From assembly GCA_963717255.1 (NCBI GenBank), contig CAVQVT010000007.1:258875-322874 (forward strand): a stretch of 64,000 nucleotides of DNA, in the 5' to 3' direction. This DNA is from CAIYQJ01 sp963717255 (GTDB taxonomy: Bacteria; Chloroflexota; Limnocylindria; Limnocylindrales; CSP1-4). A program made the translations under genes and the position numbers. The first letter of the stretch is position 1. Each line of letters opens with the position of its first letter. The notes beneath the pieces were generated by a model. That model made no database searches. It was not told the DNA's origin and saw only the letters and a program-made list of their open reading frames with translations. Positions 15,750-24,272 of this stretch are shown here, one piece after another.

Positions 15750-17274
15750 CTACCCCAGCGGGCCGACCGCCGCCTCCACTGCGTCGAGGATCTCGCACGA
15801 TTTCACGAGCGCCTGCATCCGCGTGTGGTCCACGTGGAGCGGGCGGTCCTCGTCGAGGTGGGCGACGTGGCGGCGGATCACGGCGTGCGCCGCGTCGGTC
15901 CCGCGCCCCCGCGTCATCTCGCGGAAGTCGAGGGCCTGCGCGGCCGCCATCAGCTCGATCCCGATGACGCCGTACGCGTCGTCCACGATCTGCTCGGTCT
16001 TCATCGCCGTGTTCATGCCCATCGAGACGAAGTCCTCCTGGTCCGCCGCGGCCGGGATCGACTGGACCGAGGCCGGGGCGGAGAGGAGGCGCTGCTCCAC
16101 GATGAGCGAGTCGGCCGTGTACTGGCTGAGCATCATCCCGGAGAACATCCCGGCGCCCTTCGTGAGGAACGCCGGCAGGCCGACCGACAGCGCGGGGTTC
16201 GTGAGGCGGTTCAGCCGGCGCTCCGACAGGACACAGACAGTGGTCACGGCGGCGCCGACCATGTCCATCGGGAGCGCGACCGGCGTCCCCTGGAAGTTCG
16301 CGCCGGTGAGCGTGAGCTTCTCGTCGGTGAGGAAGATGGGGTTGTCCCCGACGCCGTTGAGCTCGGTCTCGACCTGCCTCCGCGCCCACGCGACGGCGTC
16401 GTGTGCCGCGCCGATCACCTGCGGCGTGGAGCGCATCGAGTAGGCGTCCTGGACCTTCGTGTGGATCTTCCCGGTCTGGAGGTCGCTGCCCTCGAGGAGC
16501 TTCATGATCGTCCGCGCCGAGCGGACCGCGCCCGGGAAGCCGCGCAACTGATGGAGCCGGACGTCGTACGGCTTGAGATTCGCGAGGAGGGCCTCGAGGG
16601 TCATCGCCGCCGCGATCTCGACCTGCTTCAGGAGGCGCTCGATGTCGTACAGCGAGAGCGCGCTCATCGCGGTGAGGACGTTCGAGCCGTTGATCGTCGA
16701 GAGGCCGTCGCGCGCCTCCAGGCCCGGGGGCGTGATGCCGGCGCGCCGGAGGGCCTCGGCGCCCGGCGAGTCGGTCGCCCTCGAACCACGCCTCGCCCTC
16801 GCCCATGAGCAGGAGCGCGACCTGGGCCATCGGGGCGAGGTCGCCGGACGCCCCGACCGACCCGCGCTGGCAGACGACGGGCGTGACGCCCCGGTTCAGC
16901 ATCTCGACGAGCGCCTGCGTGATGACGGGCCGGCAGCCGGAGTTGCCGTGCGCGTGGACGTTGATCCGACCCGCCATGGCGGCGCGGACGGTGGGGATCG
17001 GGGCGGGGTCGCCGATGCCCGCGGCGTGGTTGTAGATCAGGTAGCGCTGGAACTGCGCGACCTGATCGTCCGTGAGGACGACCTCGCTGAACTCGCCGAT
17101 CCCGGTGTTGATCCCGTACATGATCTCGTGGGCGCCGATCTTCTCCTCGAGCATCGCGCGGTTCGCGGCGATGCGTTCGAGGGCGCCCGGGTCCAGCTCC
17201 ACGCGCTCTCCGTCGCGCGCGACCGCGGCGAGCTTCTCGAGGGTGAGCGACGTGCCGTCAAGGACGATGGCCAT
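15750..17274 (-). pseudogene. hutH: Histidine ammonia-lyase (HutH), split by a one-base frameshift
   Basis: Read through the frameshift this is a 507-residue MIO-type lyase, the usual HutH length, converting L-histidine to urocanate and ammonia, the first step of the hut pathway. The MIO-forming Ala-Ser-Gly is at 142-144 within GSVGASGDLAP; other marks are YGINTGIGEF, NHAAGIGDP and QEDFVSMGMNTA. The frame changes in a C run at 16762-16764, where removing one C restores a continuous frame (L-A-G-A-E-A-L). Everything else is intact, so a sequencing or assembly error is more likely than a dead gene. A related aromatic amino acid lyase cannot be excluded, but hutU, ftcD and hutI nearby favour HutH. 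Confidence 0.85.
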
Positions 17275-17335
17275 GGGAGGTTCCTGCCTCGGGACGAGGG
17301 CACATCGACGTCCGACGCGACGCCGAGCCGTGGTC

Positions 17336-17341
17336 ATCGTA
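17336..17341 (-). promoter_or_regulatory. -10 box TACGAT upstream of hutH
   Basis: On the minus strand TACGAT lies about 60 bases before the hutH ATG. The same hexamer occurs upstream of hutU, argS and the GH63 gene. Confidence 0.4.
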
Positions 17342-17399
17342 GCGGGCGGGGAGGCGGGGCGAGGAAGGTGGGCGGGCGAGGGCCGGGCGGCGGCTCTGC

Positions 17400-18644
17400 T
17401 CAGTCGAGCCCTGCCTCCGCCCGCATCTCCCCGATGATGTTGACCGTCTCGGAATCGGACGCCAGAGAGAGCGCCCTCGCGAAGTCCTCCTCGGCTCCTG
17501 CGCTGTCGTCGCCGATCGCCTTCGCCAAGCCGCGGAAGGCATACAGGATGGCCTCGTCCGGATGCGCAGCGATCAGCTGGTCGCAGTCAGCGATCGCCCC
17601 AGGGGCGTTTCCCTGACGGATGTAGGCCCTCGCCCTCCCAGCCACGGCGCCGAGCAGATCCGGCTCGATCTCGATGGCCCTCGTGTAGTCGGCGATCGCT
17701 GCGTCGTCATCGCCGGCGTACGCAGCCGCAAGTCCACGCACGGCGTACCCGTCAGCTCGCATCGGGTCGAGCCCGATCGCCGCCTGTGCGTCTTCCGTGG
17801 CGCCGCCGTAGTCACCTGCGTCGATGCGGGCTTGGGCACGCCCGGTGAACGCCTCGTAGAACAGCGGATCGAGCAGGATCGCCGCGTCGTAGTCGGTGAG
17901 GCCCCCCTCCACATCGCCCATCTCCCTGCGGAGGTCTGCCCGACTCACGAGGGCCGCGGGATACGCGGGATCGAGTTCGATCGACCGGGTGAAGTCTGCA
18001 AAGGCGAGCTCGCTGTCACCGTGCCGGAAGTAGGCCGTGCCCCGATTGCGGTAGGCGAAGGCCGACGTCGGATCCAACTCGATCGCCCGCGCGTAGTCGG
18101 CCATCGCGCGGTCGAACTGGCCGAGCTCGTCGTACGCGTTCCCCCTGTTCGCATGCGCATCACTGCGCTCGGGGTCCAGCTGGATGGCTCGGTCGTATGC
18201 GGCGATCGCCCGATCATGCTCGCCTCGCTCGGCGTAGACCAATCCCCGGTTCACCCAGGCATCGACCATCTCCGGATCGATCTCGATCGCCCGGTCGCAG
18301 GCGGCGAGCGCCTCGGCGGGACGATGGAGCTGGACCAGCGCGTAACACCGACCCGAGTACGCCGCGGCCATGTCCGTGAGCGCCCCCGTGCCGATCGCGC
18401 AATCGAACGCCTCGAGGGCCGCCGCCCACTCCCGATGGTCGGCGAGCTCCTCGCCGCGCGCCACGTCGGCGGCGCATCTGGTCGGGTCCGTCGTGGCCGT
18501 CGGCACGACGGCCACGACGGGCGGGGTCGTTCCCGGGAGTGGGGGTGAGGCGACGGGCGCGGATGCCCGGTCTCCCGCGCAGCCGGCCAGCATCGAGGAG
18601 CCGATGACGCAGGCGAGGAGCCACGAGGCCGCGAGCCGAGCCAT
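17400..18644 (-). CDS. TPR-repeat lipoprotein
   Basis: A 414-residue exported protein. The lipoprotein signal ends GSSMLAGC at about residue 21, then a Pro-rich linker, then roughly ten consecutive 34-residue tetratricopeptide repeats of the type AYxNRGxAYxxxGxxDxAIADYxxAIELDP from about 50 to 390. TPR solenoids are protein-protein docking scaffolds; here it would sit on the outer membrane face. I chose the ATG at 18644 over a GTG five codons upstream because it gives a normal signal peptide. It is divergent from hutU; nothing ties it functionally to histidine use. Confidence 0.85.
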   Translation of the reverse strand: MARLAASWLLACVIGSSMLAGCAGDRASAPVASPPLPGTTPPVVAVVPTATTDPTRCAADVARGEELADHREWAAALEAFDCAIGTGALTDMAAAYSGRCYALVQLHRPAEALAACDRAIEIDPEMVDAWVNRGLVYAERGEHDRAIAAYDRAIQLDPERSDAHANRGNAYDELGQFDRAMADYARAIELDPTSAFAYRNRGTAYFRHGDSELAFADFTRSIELDPAYPAALVSRADLRREMGDVEGGLTDYDAAILLDPLFYEAFTGRAQARIDAGDYGGATEDAQAAIGLDPMRADGYAVRGLAAAYAGDDDAAIADYTRAIEIEPDLLGAVAGRARAYIRQGNAPGAIADCDQLIAAHPDEAILYAFRGLAKAIGDDSAGAEEDFARALSLASDSETVNIIGEMRAEAGLD

Positions 18645-18803
18645 GCCACACCCCCACACGCGATGCGCGCCCCAGGCGATGCGTGCACTGTCCGTCGGAT
18701 ACGACGCGCCCGACAGAGCCGGCAGTCACGACGGCAATGGCGCCGCAACGGCGCCTCACCTCACCCACGTGGGAACCGGGTCCGGGGGTAAGGCGCGGCC
18801 CGA

Positions 18804-18809
18804 TACGAT
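18804..18809 (+). promoter_or_regulatory. -10 box TACGAT upstream of hutU
   Basis: TACGAT lies about 83 bases before the hutU ATG, implying a ~75-base leader. The gap 18645-18891 holds no other feature I can name. Confidence 0.35.
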
Positions 18810-18891
18810 GGGCGGCACGCGGGGACCATCGCGATGCGCGGCCCTGCCCCCTCGACGTCGCCTCACCATCTCCTCACCGGAGCATCCCTCG

Positions 18892-20622
18892 ATGACCTCC
18901 ACCGGCCCCGATCCCTCCCCCGCCTCCCCGTCCGGCGAGCCCGCGCCCGACCGGCCCGCGCCCCTCCCCGGCGCCCGCCCCGTCCGCGCACCGCGCGGCA
19001 CGGAGATCTCGTGCCGCGGCTGGCAGCAGGAGGCGGTCCTCCGGATGCTCATGAACAACCTGGACCCGGAGGTCGCGGAGGACCCGGACCGCCTCGTCGT
19101 GTACGGCGGGACCGGCCGCGCGGCGCGCAGCTGGGAGGCGTTCGACGCGATCGTCCGCGAGCTCCGGCGCCTGGCGGACGACGAGACCCTCCTCGTCCAG
19201 TCGGGGAAGCCCGTCGGCGTCTTCCGGACGCACCAGTGGGCGCCGCGCGTGCTCATCGCGAACTCGAACCTCGTCGGGAAGTGGGCGGACTGGGAGCACT
19301 TCCGCGAGCTCGAGCGAGCCGGCCTGATGATGTACGGCCAGATGACCGCGGGGTCCTGGATCTACATCGGGACCCAGGGGATCCTCCAGGGCACGTACGA
19401 GACCTTCGCGGAGCTCGCCCGCCAGCACTTCGGCGGGACGCTCCGCGGGCGGGTCGTCCTGACCGCCGGCCTCGGCGGGATGGGCGGGGCCCAGCCGCTC
19501 GCCGTGACGATGAACGAGGGCGTCGCCGTCTGCATCGAGGTCGACGAGGCCCGGGCGCGCCGCCGCCACGAGATCGGGTACGTGGACCGGATCACGTGGT
19601 CCGTGGATGAGGCGCTCGCGTGGGCGCGCGAGGCCGCAGCCGCCGGGACGCCCCTCTCGATCGCCCTCGTGGGGAACGCCGCCGAGATCGAGCCGGCCTG
19701 GGCGGCGAAGGGCGAGCGATTCGACGTCGTCACCGACCAGACCTCCGCCCACGACGCCCTGAACGGCTACGTGCCCGCGGAGATCACGCTCCACGACGCG
19801 CTGGCCCTCCGGGCCGCGCAGCCGGAGACGTACATCCGGCGCGCGATGCGGTCGATGGCCGACCAGGTCCGGGCGATGCTGGCGTTCCAGCGGCAGGGAT
19901 CGGTCGTCTTCGACTATGGGAACAACATCCGGGCCCAGGCGAAGGAGGCGGGGCTGGTCGAGGCCTTCGACTTCCCCGGCTTCGTCCCGGCCTTCATCCG
20001 GCCCCTCTTCTGCGAAGGGAGCGGGCCGTTCCGGTGGGTCGCGCTGTCGGGCGACCCGGCCGACATCCTCCGGACCGACGAAGCCCTGATCGAGCTCTTC
20101 CCGGAGAAGGCAGCGCTCCACCGCTGGCTCCGCATGGCGGAGGAGAAGGTCCCCTTCCAGGGGCTCCCGGCGCGCATCTGCTGGCTGGGCTACGGCGAGC
20201 GCGCGAAGGCCGGGCTCGCCTTCAACGAGCTCGTCCGGTCGGGCGAGGTGAAGGCGCCGATCGTCATCGGGCGCGACCATCTCGACTCGGGCTCAGTCGC
20301 CTCCCCGAACCGCGAGACGGAGGCGATGGCCGATGGCTCCGACGCGGTCGCCGACTGGCCGCTGCTCAACGCGCTCGTGAACACGTCGGCGGGGGCGAGC
20401 TGGGTCTCGATCCACCACGGCGGAGGCACCGGGATCGGGTACAGCCAGCACGCCGGGATGGTCGTCGTCGCCGACGGCACCGACCTGGCGGCCGAGAAGC
20501 TGGCGCGCGTGCTCACGACCGACCCGGGCATGGGCGTGATCCGGCACGCGGACGCGGGCTACGCCCGGGCGATCGAGGTCGCCGCGGAGCGCGGCGTCCG
20601 CATCCCGATGCGGGAGGGATAG
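18892..20622 (+). CDS. hutU: Urocanate hydratase (urocanase)
   Basis: A 576-residue urocanase, second enzyme of histidine degradation: urocanate plus water to imidazolonepropionate, with NAD+ as an electrophilic catalyst. Family motifs are nearly unbroken: YGGTGRAARSW, ETLLVQSGKPVGVF, MYGQMTAGSWIYIGTQG, LTAGLGGMGGAQPLA, TDQTSAHDALNGY, FDYGNNIRAQA, FPGFVPAFIRPLFCEG with its conserved Cys, and IGRDHLDSGSVASPNRETE. The start at ATG 18892 leaves a ~38-residue Pro/Ala leader before the conserved core, so a later start is possible. It is on the opposite strand to hutH and apart from ftcD-hutI. Confidence 0.95.
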   Translation: MTSTGPDPSPASPSGEPAPDRPAPLPGARPVRAPRGTEISCRGWQQEAVLRMLMNNLDPEVAEDPDRLVVYGGTGRAARSWEAFDAIVRELRRLADDETLLVQSGKPVGVFRTHQWAPRVLIANSNLVGKWADWEHFRELERAGLMMYGQMTAGSWIYIGTQGILQGTYETFAELARQHFGGTLRGRVVLTAGLGGMGGAQPLAVTMNEGVAVCIEVDEARARRRHEIGYVDRITWSVDEALAWAREAAAAGTPLSIALVGNAAEIEPAWAAKGERFDVVTDQTSAHDALNGYVPAEITLHDALALRAAQPETYIRRAMRSMADQVRAMLAFQRQGSVVFDYGNNIRAQAKEAGLVEAFDFPGFVPAFIRPLFCEGSGPFRWVALSGDPADILRTDEALIELFPEKAALHRWLRMAEEKVPFQGLPARICWLGYGERAKAGLAFNELVRSGEVKAPIVIGRDHLDSGSVASPNRETEAMADGSDAVADWPLLNALVNTSAGASWVSIHHGGGTGIGYSQHAGMVVVADGTDLAAEKLARVLTTDPGMGVIRHADAGYARAIEVAAERGVRIPMREG

Positions 20623-20744
20623 GGGAGAGGCGACGGGGCCGCGGCCGTGCCGCGGCCGGGCGCGGTCCCGAGCCTGCCGCCGGACGCCGAGCTTGTCCAC
20701 GGCCGCTGCCGTGGGTGCGACCGACCGCCGTCGCCGCCGACCGA

Positions 20745-20904
20745 TGACTGCCAGGCATCGTTCCTCGGGTCTGGGTGTCGCGTCTCTGTCCCCCAGGCAC
20801 AGATGCGACCGGGATCGCCCACCGGGACGCCCCGCAACGGTCGCCACGATGCGCCCGGGACATCGCAGCGACCACGGCCCCCCGGATTCCGTGCCTGGCA
20901 GTCA
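20745..20904. repeat. ~160-bp inverted-end element, copy A
   Basis: TGACTGCCAGGCA at 20745-20757 is matched perfectly by TGCCTGGCAGTCA at 20892-20904. The interior carries no ORF of substance. Copies of nearly identical length and related ends lie at 31639-31802 and 56924-57084. It occupies the middle of the 468-bp gap between hutU and the lipoprotein at 21091. Confidence 0.75.
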
Positions 20905-20922
20905 TAGGGCTCGAGGCCGCGG

Positions 20923-21000
20923 CCGGGGTGCCGCCCGTAGCGATCGGCCGGGGCCGGGGTGCCGCCCGTAGCGATCGGCCGGGGCCGGGGTGCCGCCCGC
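20923..21000. repeat. 31-bp tandem repeat, about 2.5 copies
   Basis: Units beginning CCGGGGTGCCGCCCG start at 20923, 20954 and 20985, exactly 31 bp apart, immediately after copy A of the inverted-end element. Confidence 0.85.
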
Positions 21001-21090
21001 AACGTCCAACAGGACGGCCGCACGGCGTCCGCCGCGCCCCGGTGTCCTCGCGCGCCTCGGTCCGCCCGCCCTAGGCGCCCCGCTCGACGG

Positions 21091-21513
21091 TCAGCTCGGG
21101 CAGACGGCCGCGAGCTTCGTCTCGAACTCCTTCCACGCTGCGTCCATCCCCGAGATCGCAGCGGCGAGGCCGGCGGCCCCGCTCTCGGTGGCCGAGGCGC
21201 GCACCGCCGCGACGGCGGTCTTCAGGCCCTTGGCCGCCTCCCTGAGGTCCAGCGGCGCCGCCGAGACGAACGTCGCGGTCTGCGTCGCGACGTTGTTCGC
21301 CGCCATCCGCACCGCGTTCACCCCGGCGGCGGGATCGATCATGGTCAGCGCCTGCACGGTGGTGCGGAGGGACGCGACGTTGACGCAGACCGCTGGGACC
21401 TGGGTGGCAGCGGCGGCTCCTGAGGGCGCCGCGGATGTCGCCGCTCCGCCCGAGCACGCGGCACAGGCCGCCGCGAGGGCGACCAGGGCCAGAACAGCGA
21501 TCCGTTCACGCAC
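21091..21513 (-). CDS. Small Ala-rich lipoprotein of unknown function
   Basis: A 140-residue exported protein. RERIAVLALVALAAACAAC supplies a lipoprotein signal with the lipidated Cys near residue 20, then a short Ser/Ala/Pro linker and an Ala-rich helical domain with two Cys (AVCVNV and the terminal AVCPS) likely to form a disulfide. I place the start at GTG 21513 because GGAGGGG lies 6-7 bases upstream; a longer frame begins earlier without such a site. No family recognised. It is divergent from the flavoprotein gene. Confidence 0.65.
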   Translation of the reverse strand: MRERIAVLALVALAAACAACSGGAATSAAPSGAAAATQVPAVCVNVASLRTTVQALTMIDPAAGVNAVRMAANNVATQTATFVSAAPLDLREAAKGLKTAVAAVRASATESGAAGLAAAISGMDAAWKEFETKLAAVCPS

Positions 21514-21660
21514 GGCGTCCCCTCCGCTGGCCCGTCTGCGAGCCACTCCGCACACTGCGGGAGAGGATGGGGGACGCGCCGTTCGGAGTCAACGCGCGCC
21601 CGACACGGATGCCGGCTCCCTCCGGCCACCCCGTCATCCGGACCCCTTGCGCACCCTCTG

Positions 21661-21666
21661 TATGGT
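21661..21666 (+). promoter_or_regulatory. -10 box TATGGT, leaderless start
   Basis: TATGGT ends 6 bases before the ATG at 21673. Confidence 0.5.
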
Positions 21667-21672
21667 CCCGCC

Positions 21673-22821
21673 ATGCGCATCGTCGTCCTGGGCGCCGGGT
21701 TCGGCGGCCTCGAGCTCACGTCCATCCTGTCCGACGAGTTCGGGGATGCTCTCGACCTCGTCCTCATCGACCGCGGCGAGGGGTTCGTCTTCGGGTTCTC
21801 CAAGCTCGACCTGGTGTTCGGCCGGATGGCGCCGTCGGCAGTGCTCCATCGGTACGCGGATCTCGTGAAGCCGGGCGTGCGCTTCGTGAACGCCGAGATC
21901 CGGTCGATCGAGCCGGTCGCGCGGCGCGTGGAGACCGACGCCGGGACCTTCGATGCCGACATCCTCGTGGTGGCCCTCGGTGCCGAGTACGATCCGGCGG
22001 CGACCCCGGGGCTGCTCGCGGGCGGCCACGAGTTCTACTCCGTGGCGGGCGCGACCGCCCTCCGCGAGGTGCTCGACTCCTTCGAGGGCGGCCGCGTGAT
22101 CGTCGGCGTGACGTCGACCCCGTTCAAGTGCCCGCCGGCGCCGAGCGAGACCGCGCTCCTCATGCACGACCACCTCGTCGCACGCGGCCTGCGGGACAGG
22201 AGCGAGGTCTCGCTCGTCATGCCGTTCGGCGTCCCCATCCCGCCCTCACCCGACGCGTCGGGTGCCGTCCTCGCCGCGTTCGCGGAACGCGGCATCGAGT
22301 TCGTCCCGGATCGACTCGTCCTCGCCCTCGTGCCCCATCGGCAGGTCGCCCTCCTCTCCGACGGGTCCGAGCTGGCCTACGACCTCTTCCTCGGGATCCC
22401 GACGCATGTCGTCCCGGCCGTCGTGGCGTCCTCCGGCCTGGCCGAGAACGGGTGGATCCCGGTGGACTCGCTGACGCTTGAGACGCGCTTCCCCGGGGTG
22501 TACGCCGTGGGCGACGTGACGAGCGTGGGGACACCGAAGGCGGGCGTCTTCTCCGAGGGCCAGGCCCGGGTCGTGGCGGAGCGGATCGCCGCGCAGGTGC
22601 GCGGGGCCTCGCCGGCGCCGGCGACGTACGACGGCCGGGGGATCTGCTACATGGAATTCGGGGCCGGACGGGTCGCAAGGATCGACGTCACGTTCCTCAA
22701 GGGGCAGGCGCCGTTCGGTGTGTTCGGGACCCCGTCCGAGGAGAGCACCGCGGACAAGGAGCTCTTCGGGTCCAGCCGGATCGCCCGCTGGTTCGGCGGA
22801 GGTACATCGGCGGCGGGCTGA
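21673..22821 (+). CDS. FAD-dependent oxidoreductase, sulfide:quinone reductase-like
   Basis: A 382-residue two-dinucleotide-fold flavoprotein. GAGFGGLE (8-15) binds FAD, LVVALGAEYDP (~98-108) is the linker, and VYAVGDVTSVGTPKAGVFSEGQARVVAE the second FAD-contact region; FKCPPAPSE (~156-164) holds a Cys at a site comparable to SQR-type enzymes. SQR homologues pass electrons from sulfide, or from NADH in NDH-2 relatives, to membrane quinone. Only one of the usual SQR redox Cys is apparent, so a flavocytochrome-like or NDH-2-like role is as likely. A single gene with its own -10 box, converging with the MFS pair. Confidence 0.78.
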   Translation: MRIVVLGAGFGGLELTSILSDEFGDALDLVLIDRGEGFVFGFSKLDLVFGRMAPSAVLHRYADLVKPGVRFVNAEIRSIEPVARRVETDAGTFDADILVVALGAEYDPAATPGLLAGGHEFYSVAGATALREVLDSFEGGRVIVGVTSTPFKCPPAPSETALLMHDHLVARGLRDRSEVSLVMPFGVPIPPSPDASGAVLAAFAERGIEFVPDRLVLALVPHRQVALLSDGSELAYDLFLGIPTHVVPAVVASSGLAENGWIPVDSLTLETRFPGVYAVGDVTSVGTPKAGVFSEGQARVVAERIAAQVRGASPAPATYDGRGICYMEFGAGRVARIDVTFLKGQAPFGVFGTPSEESTADKELFGSSRIARWFGGGTSAAG

Positions 22822-22900
22822 CGCCGCGCGCGGACACCGGCCGGGCGCCGACGGTGGCCCGAGGTCGGCCGGCCCGGGGCGGCAGCCTGCGGGCCGCAGC

Positions 22901-24265
22901 TCAGTCGAGCTCGCCGAGCGTCGGTTCGGGGCTCGGCTCGATCAGCGGCGACCGCGCCGCACGCGGCGCCATCGGCCCCCCGGCGCCGCCCGCCGGCGCC
23001 TCCATCCCGCGCAGGCCGCGCAGGGGCGAGAAGAGCGCAGGGAGGAAGGACAGCGCGCCCCCGATCGAGCCCACCAGGATCGCCGTGTGCAGGTCGAAGG
23101 CGGTCGCCAGCAGGCCGCCCGCGATCGATCCCGCCGGGATCATGAGGACCGCGATGAACTTCATCGTCGCGTTCATCCGCCCCTGGAGGTGCTCCGGGGT
23201 GATGGCCTGGCGGTAGCTCACCTGGTTGACGTTGAAGACGAGGACGGCCCAGCCGAAGAGCAGCCCCTGTGCGATGAGGAACGGGGCGGGCGCACTCGCC
23301 GGGGCGAGCGGGATGAGGAGCGTCGCCGCTCCCGCGACGAGGATCGAGAGCACGATCGCGGGCCCCAGGCCCACCCGCCGGGCCACGCGCGACGCGGTCA
23401 GCGCCCCCGCGATGAGCCCGATGTTGCCGATCCCCAGGATGAGCCCCAGCGATCCGGCCTCCAGCCCCAGCTCGCGCACGGCGTAGACCAGGAAGAGGGA
23501 GAAGACGATCTGCCCGAAGAAGTTCGCCCACGACATCGTGATCGCGATCGCCCGCAGATACGGATTCGCGAGCACGTACCGGACGCCCGCGGCGACCTCG
23601 TGTCGGAGGCCGGTGGAGGCCGCGGGATCGGCCGCGAGGGTGGCCGGCGCGACGGGCGCCGGTTCCGGCCGCCGGATGGCCACGAGGAAGGCGCCCGAGA
23701 CCACGAACGAGACCGAGTTCGCGACGATGGCGATCGGCGCCGTCAGGACACCGATGAGCCAGCCGGCGATCGCTGGCCCGGCGGTCTGGGCCACGGAGCG
23801 CGAGGTCTCCAGCTTCCCGTTGCCGTCGAGGATCCGTTCGCGCTCCACGAGCGAGGGCAGGTACGCCTGGTAGGCGACGTCGAAGAAGACGGTGAAGACG
23901 CCGACGAGGAACGCCACGGCGTAGAGCTGCCAGATGGTGAGGACGCCGGCCACCCACGCCGCCGGGATCGTGGCGAGGAGGAGCGCGCGCGCCACGTCCG
24001 CGCCGATGAGGATCGGCCGCCGGCGGAGGCGGTCGATCCAGACGCCCGCCGGCAGCGCAAAGAAGAGGAACGGCAGGAACTCCATCGTCGAGAGGAGGGC
24101 CACCTCGGCGGGGGACGAGTCGAGGAAGCTGATCGCGACGAGCGGGAGCGCGAGGATGCTGACCTGGCTGCCGAACTGGCTGACGGTCTGGGCGGTCCAG
24201 AACCGGAGGAAGTCCGGGTGCCGGAAGAGGCTCTGACCCGGGCCTGGATCCCCCGCCGCCGTCAT
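22901..24265 (-). CDS. MFS transporter (efflux type), paralogue 1
   Basis: A 454-residue major facilitator with about 12 hydrophobic helices. The loop between helices 2 and 3 reads GVWIDRLRRRPILIG, the classic G-x-x-x-D-(R/K)-x-G-R/K-R/K equivalent, and NQVSYRQAITPEHLQGRMNATMK is characteristic of the MFS_3/enterobactin-exporter-like group. It likely extrudes a small molecule by proton exchange. Its ATG lies 7 bases after the stop of the neighbouring paralogue, so the two form an operon. A charged, Pro/Ala-rich cytoplasmic tail ends the protein. Confidence 0.85.
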   Translation of the reverse strand: MTAAGDPGPGQSLFRHPDFLRFWTAQTVSQFGSQVSILALPLVAISFLDSSPAEVALLSTMEFLPFLFFALPAGVWIDRLRRRPILIGADVARALLLATIPAAWVAGVLTIWQLYAVAFLVGVFTVFFDVAYQAYLPSLVERERILDGNGKLETSRSVAQTAGPAIAGWLIGVLTAPIAIVANSVSFVVSGAFLVAIRRPEPAPVAPATLAADPAASTGLRHEVAAGVRYVLANPYLRAIAITMSWANFFGQIVFSLFLVYAVRELGLEAGSLGLILGIGNIGLIAGALTASRVARRVGLGPAIVLSILVAGAATLLIPLAPASAPAPFLIAQGLLFGWAVLVFNVNQVSYRQAITPEHLQGRMNATMKFIAVLMIPAGSIAGGLLATAFDLHTAILVGSIGGALSFLPALFSPLRGLRGMEAPAGGAGGPMAPRAARSPLIEPSPEPTLGELD

Positions 24266-24272
24266 GCTCCGA

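Noticed and set aside
15750..17274. Phenylalanine or tyrosine ammonia-lyase instead of HutH
   Set aside because: The MIO motif alone fits the whole family, and the selectivity position (N-H before AAG) is not a textbook HutH Ser-His. Length and the presence of hutU, ftcD and hutI still favour histidine.
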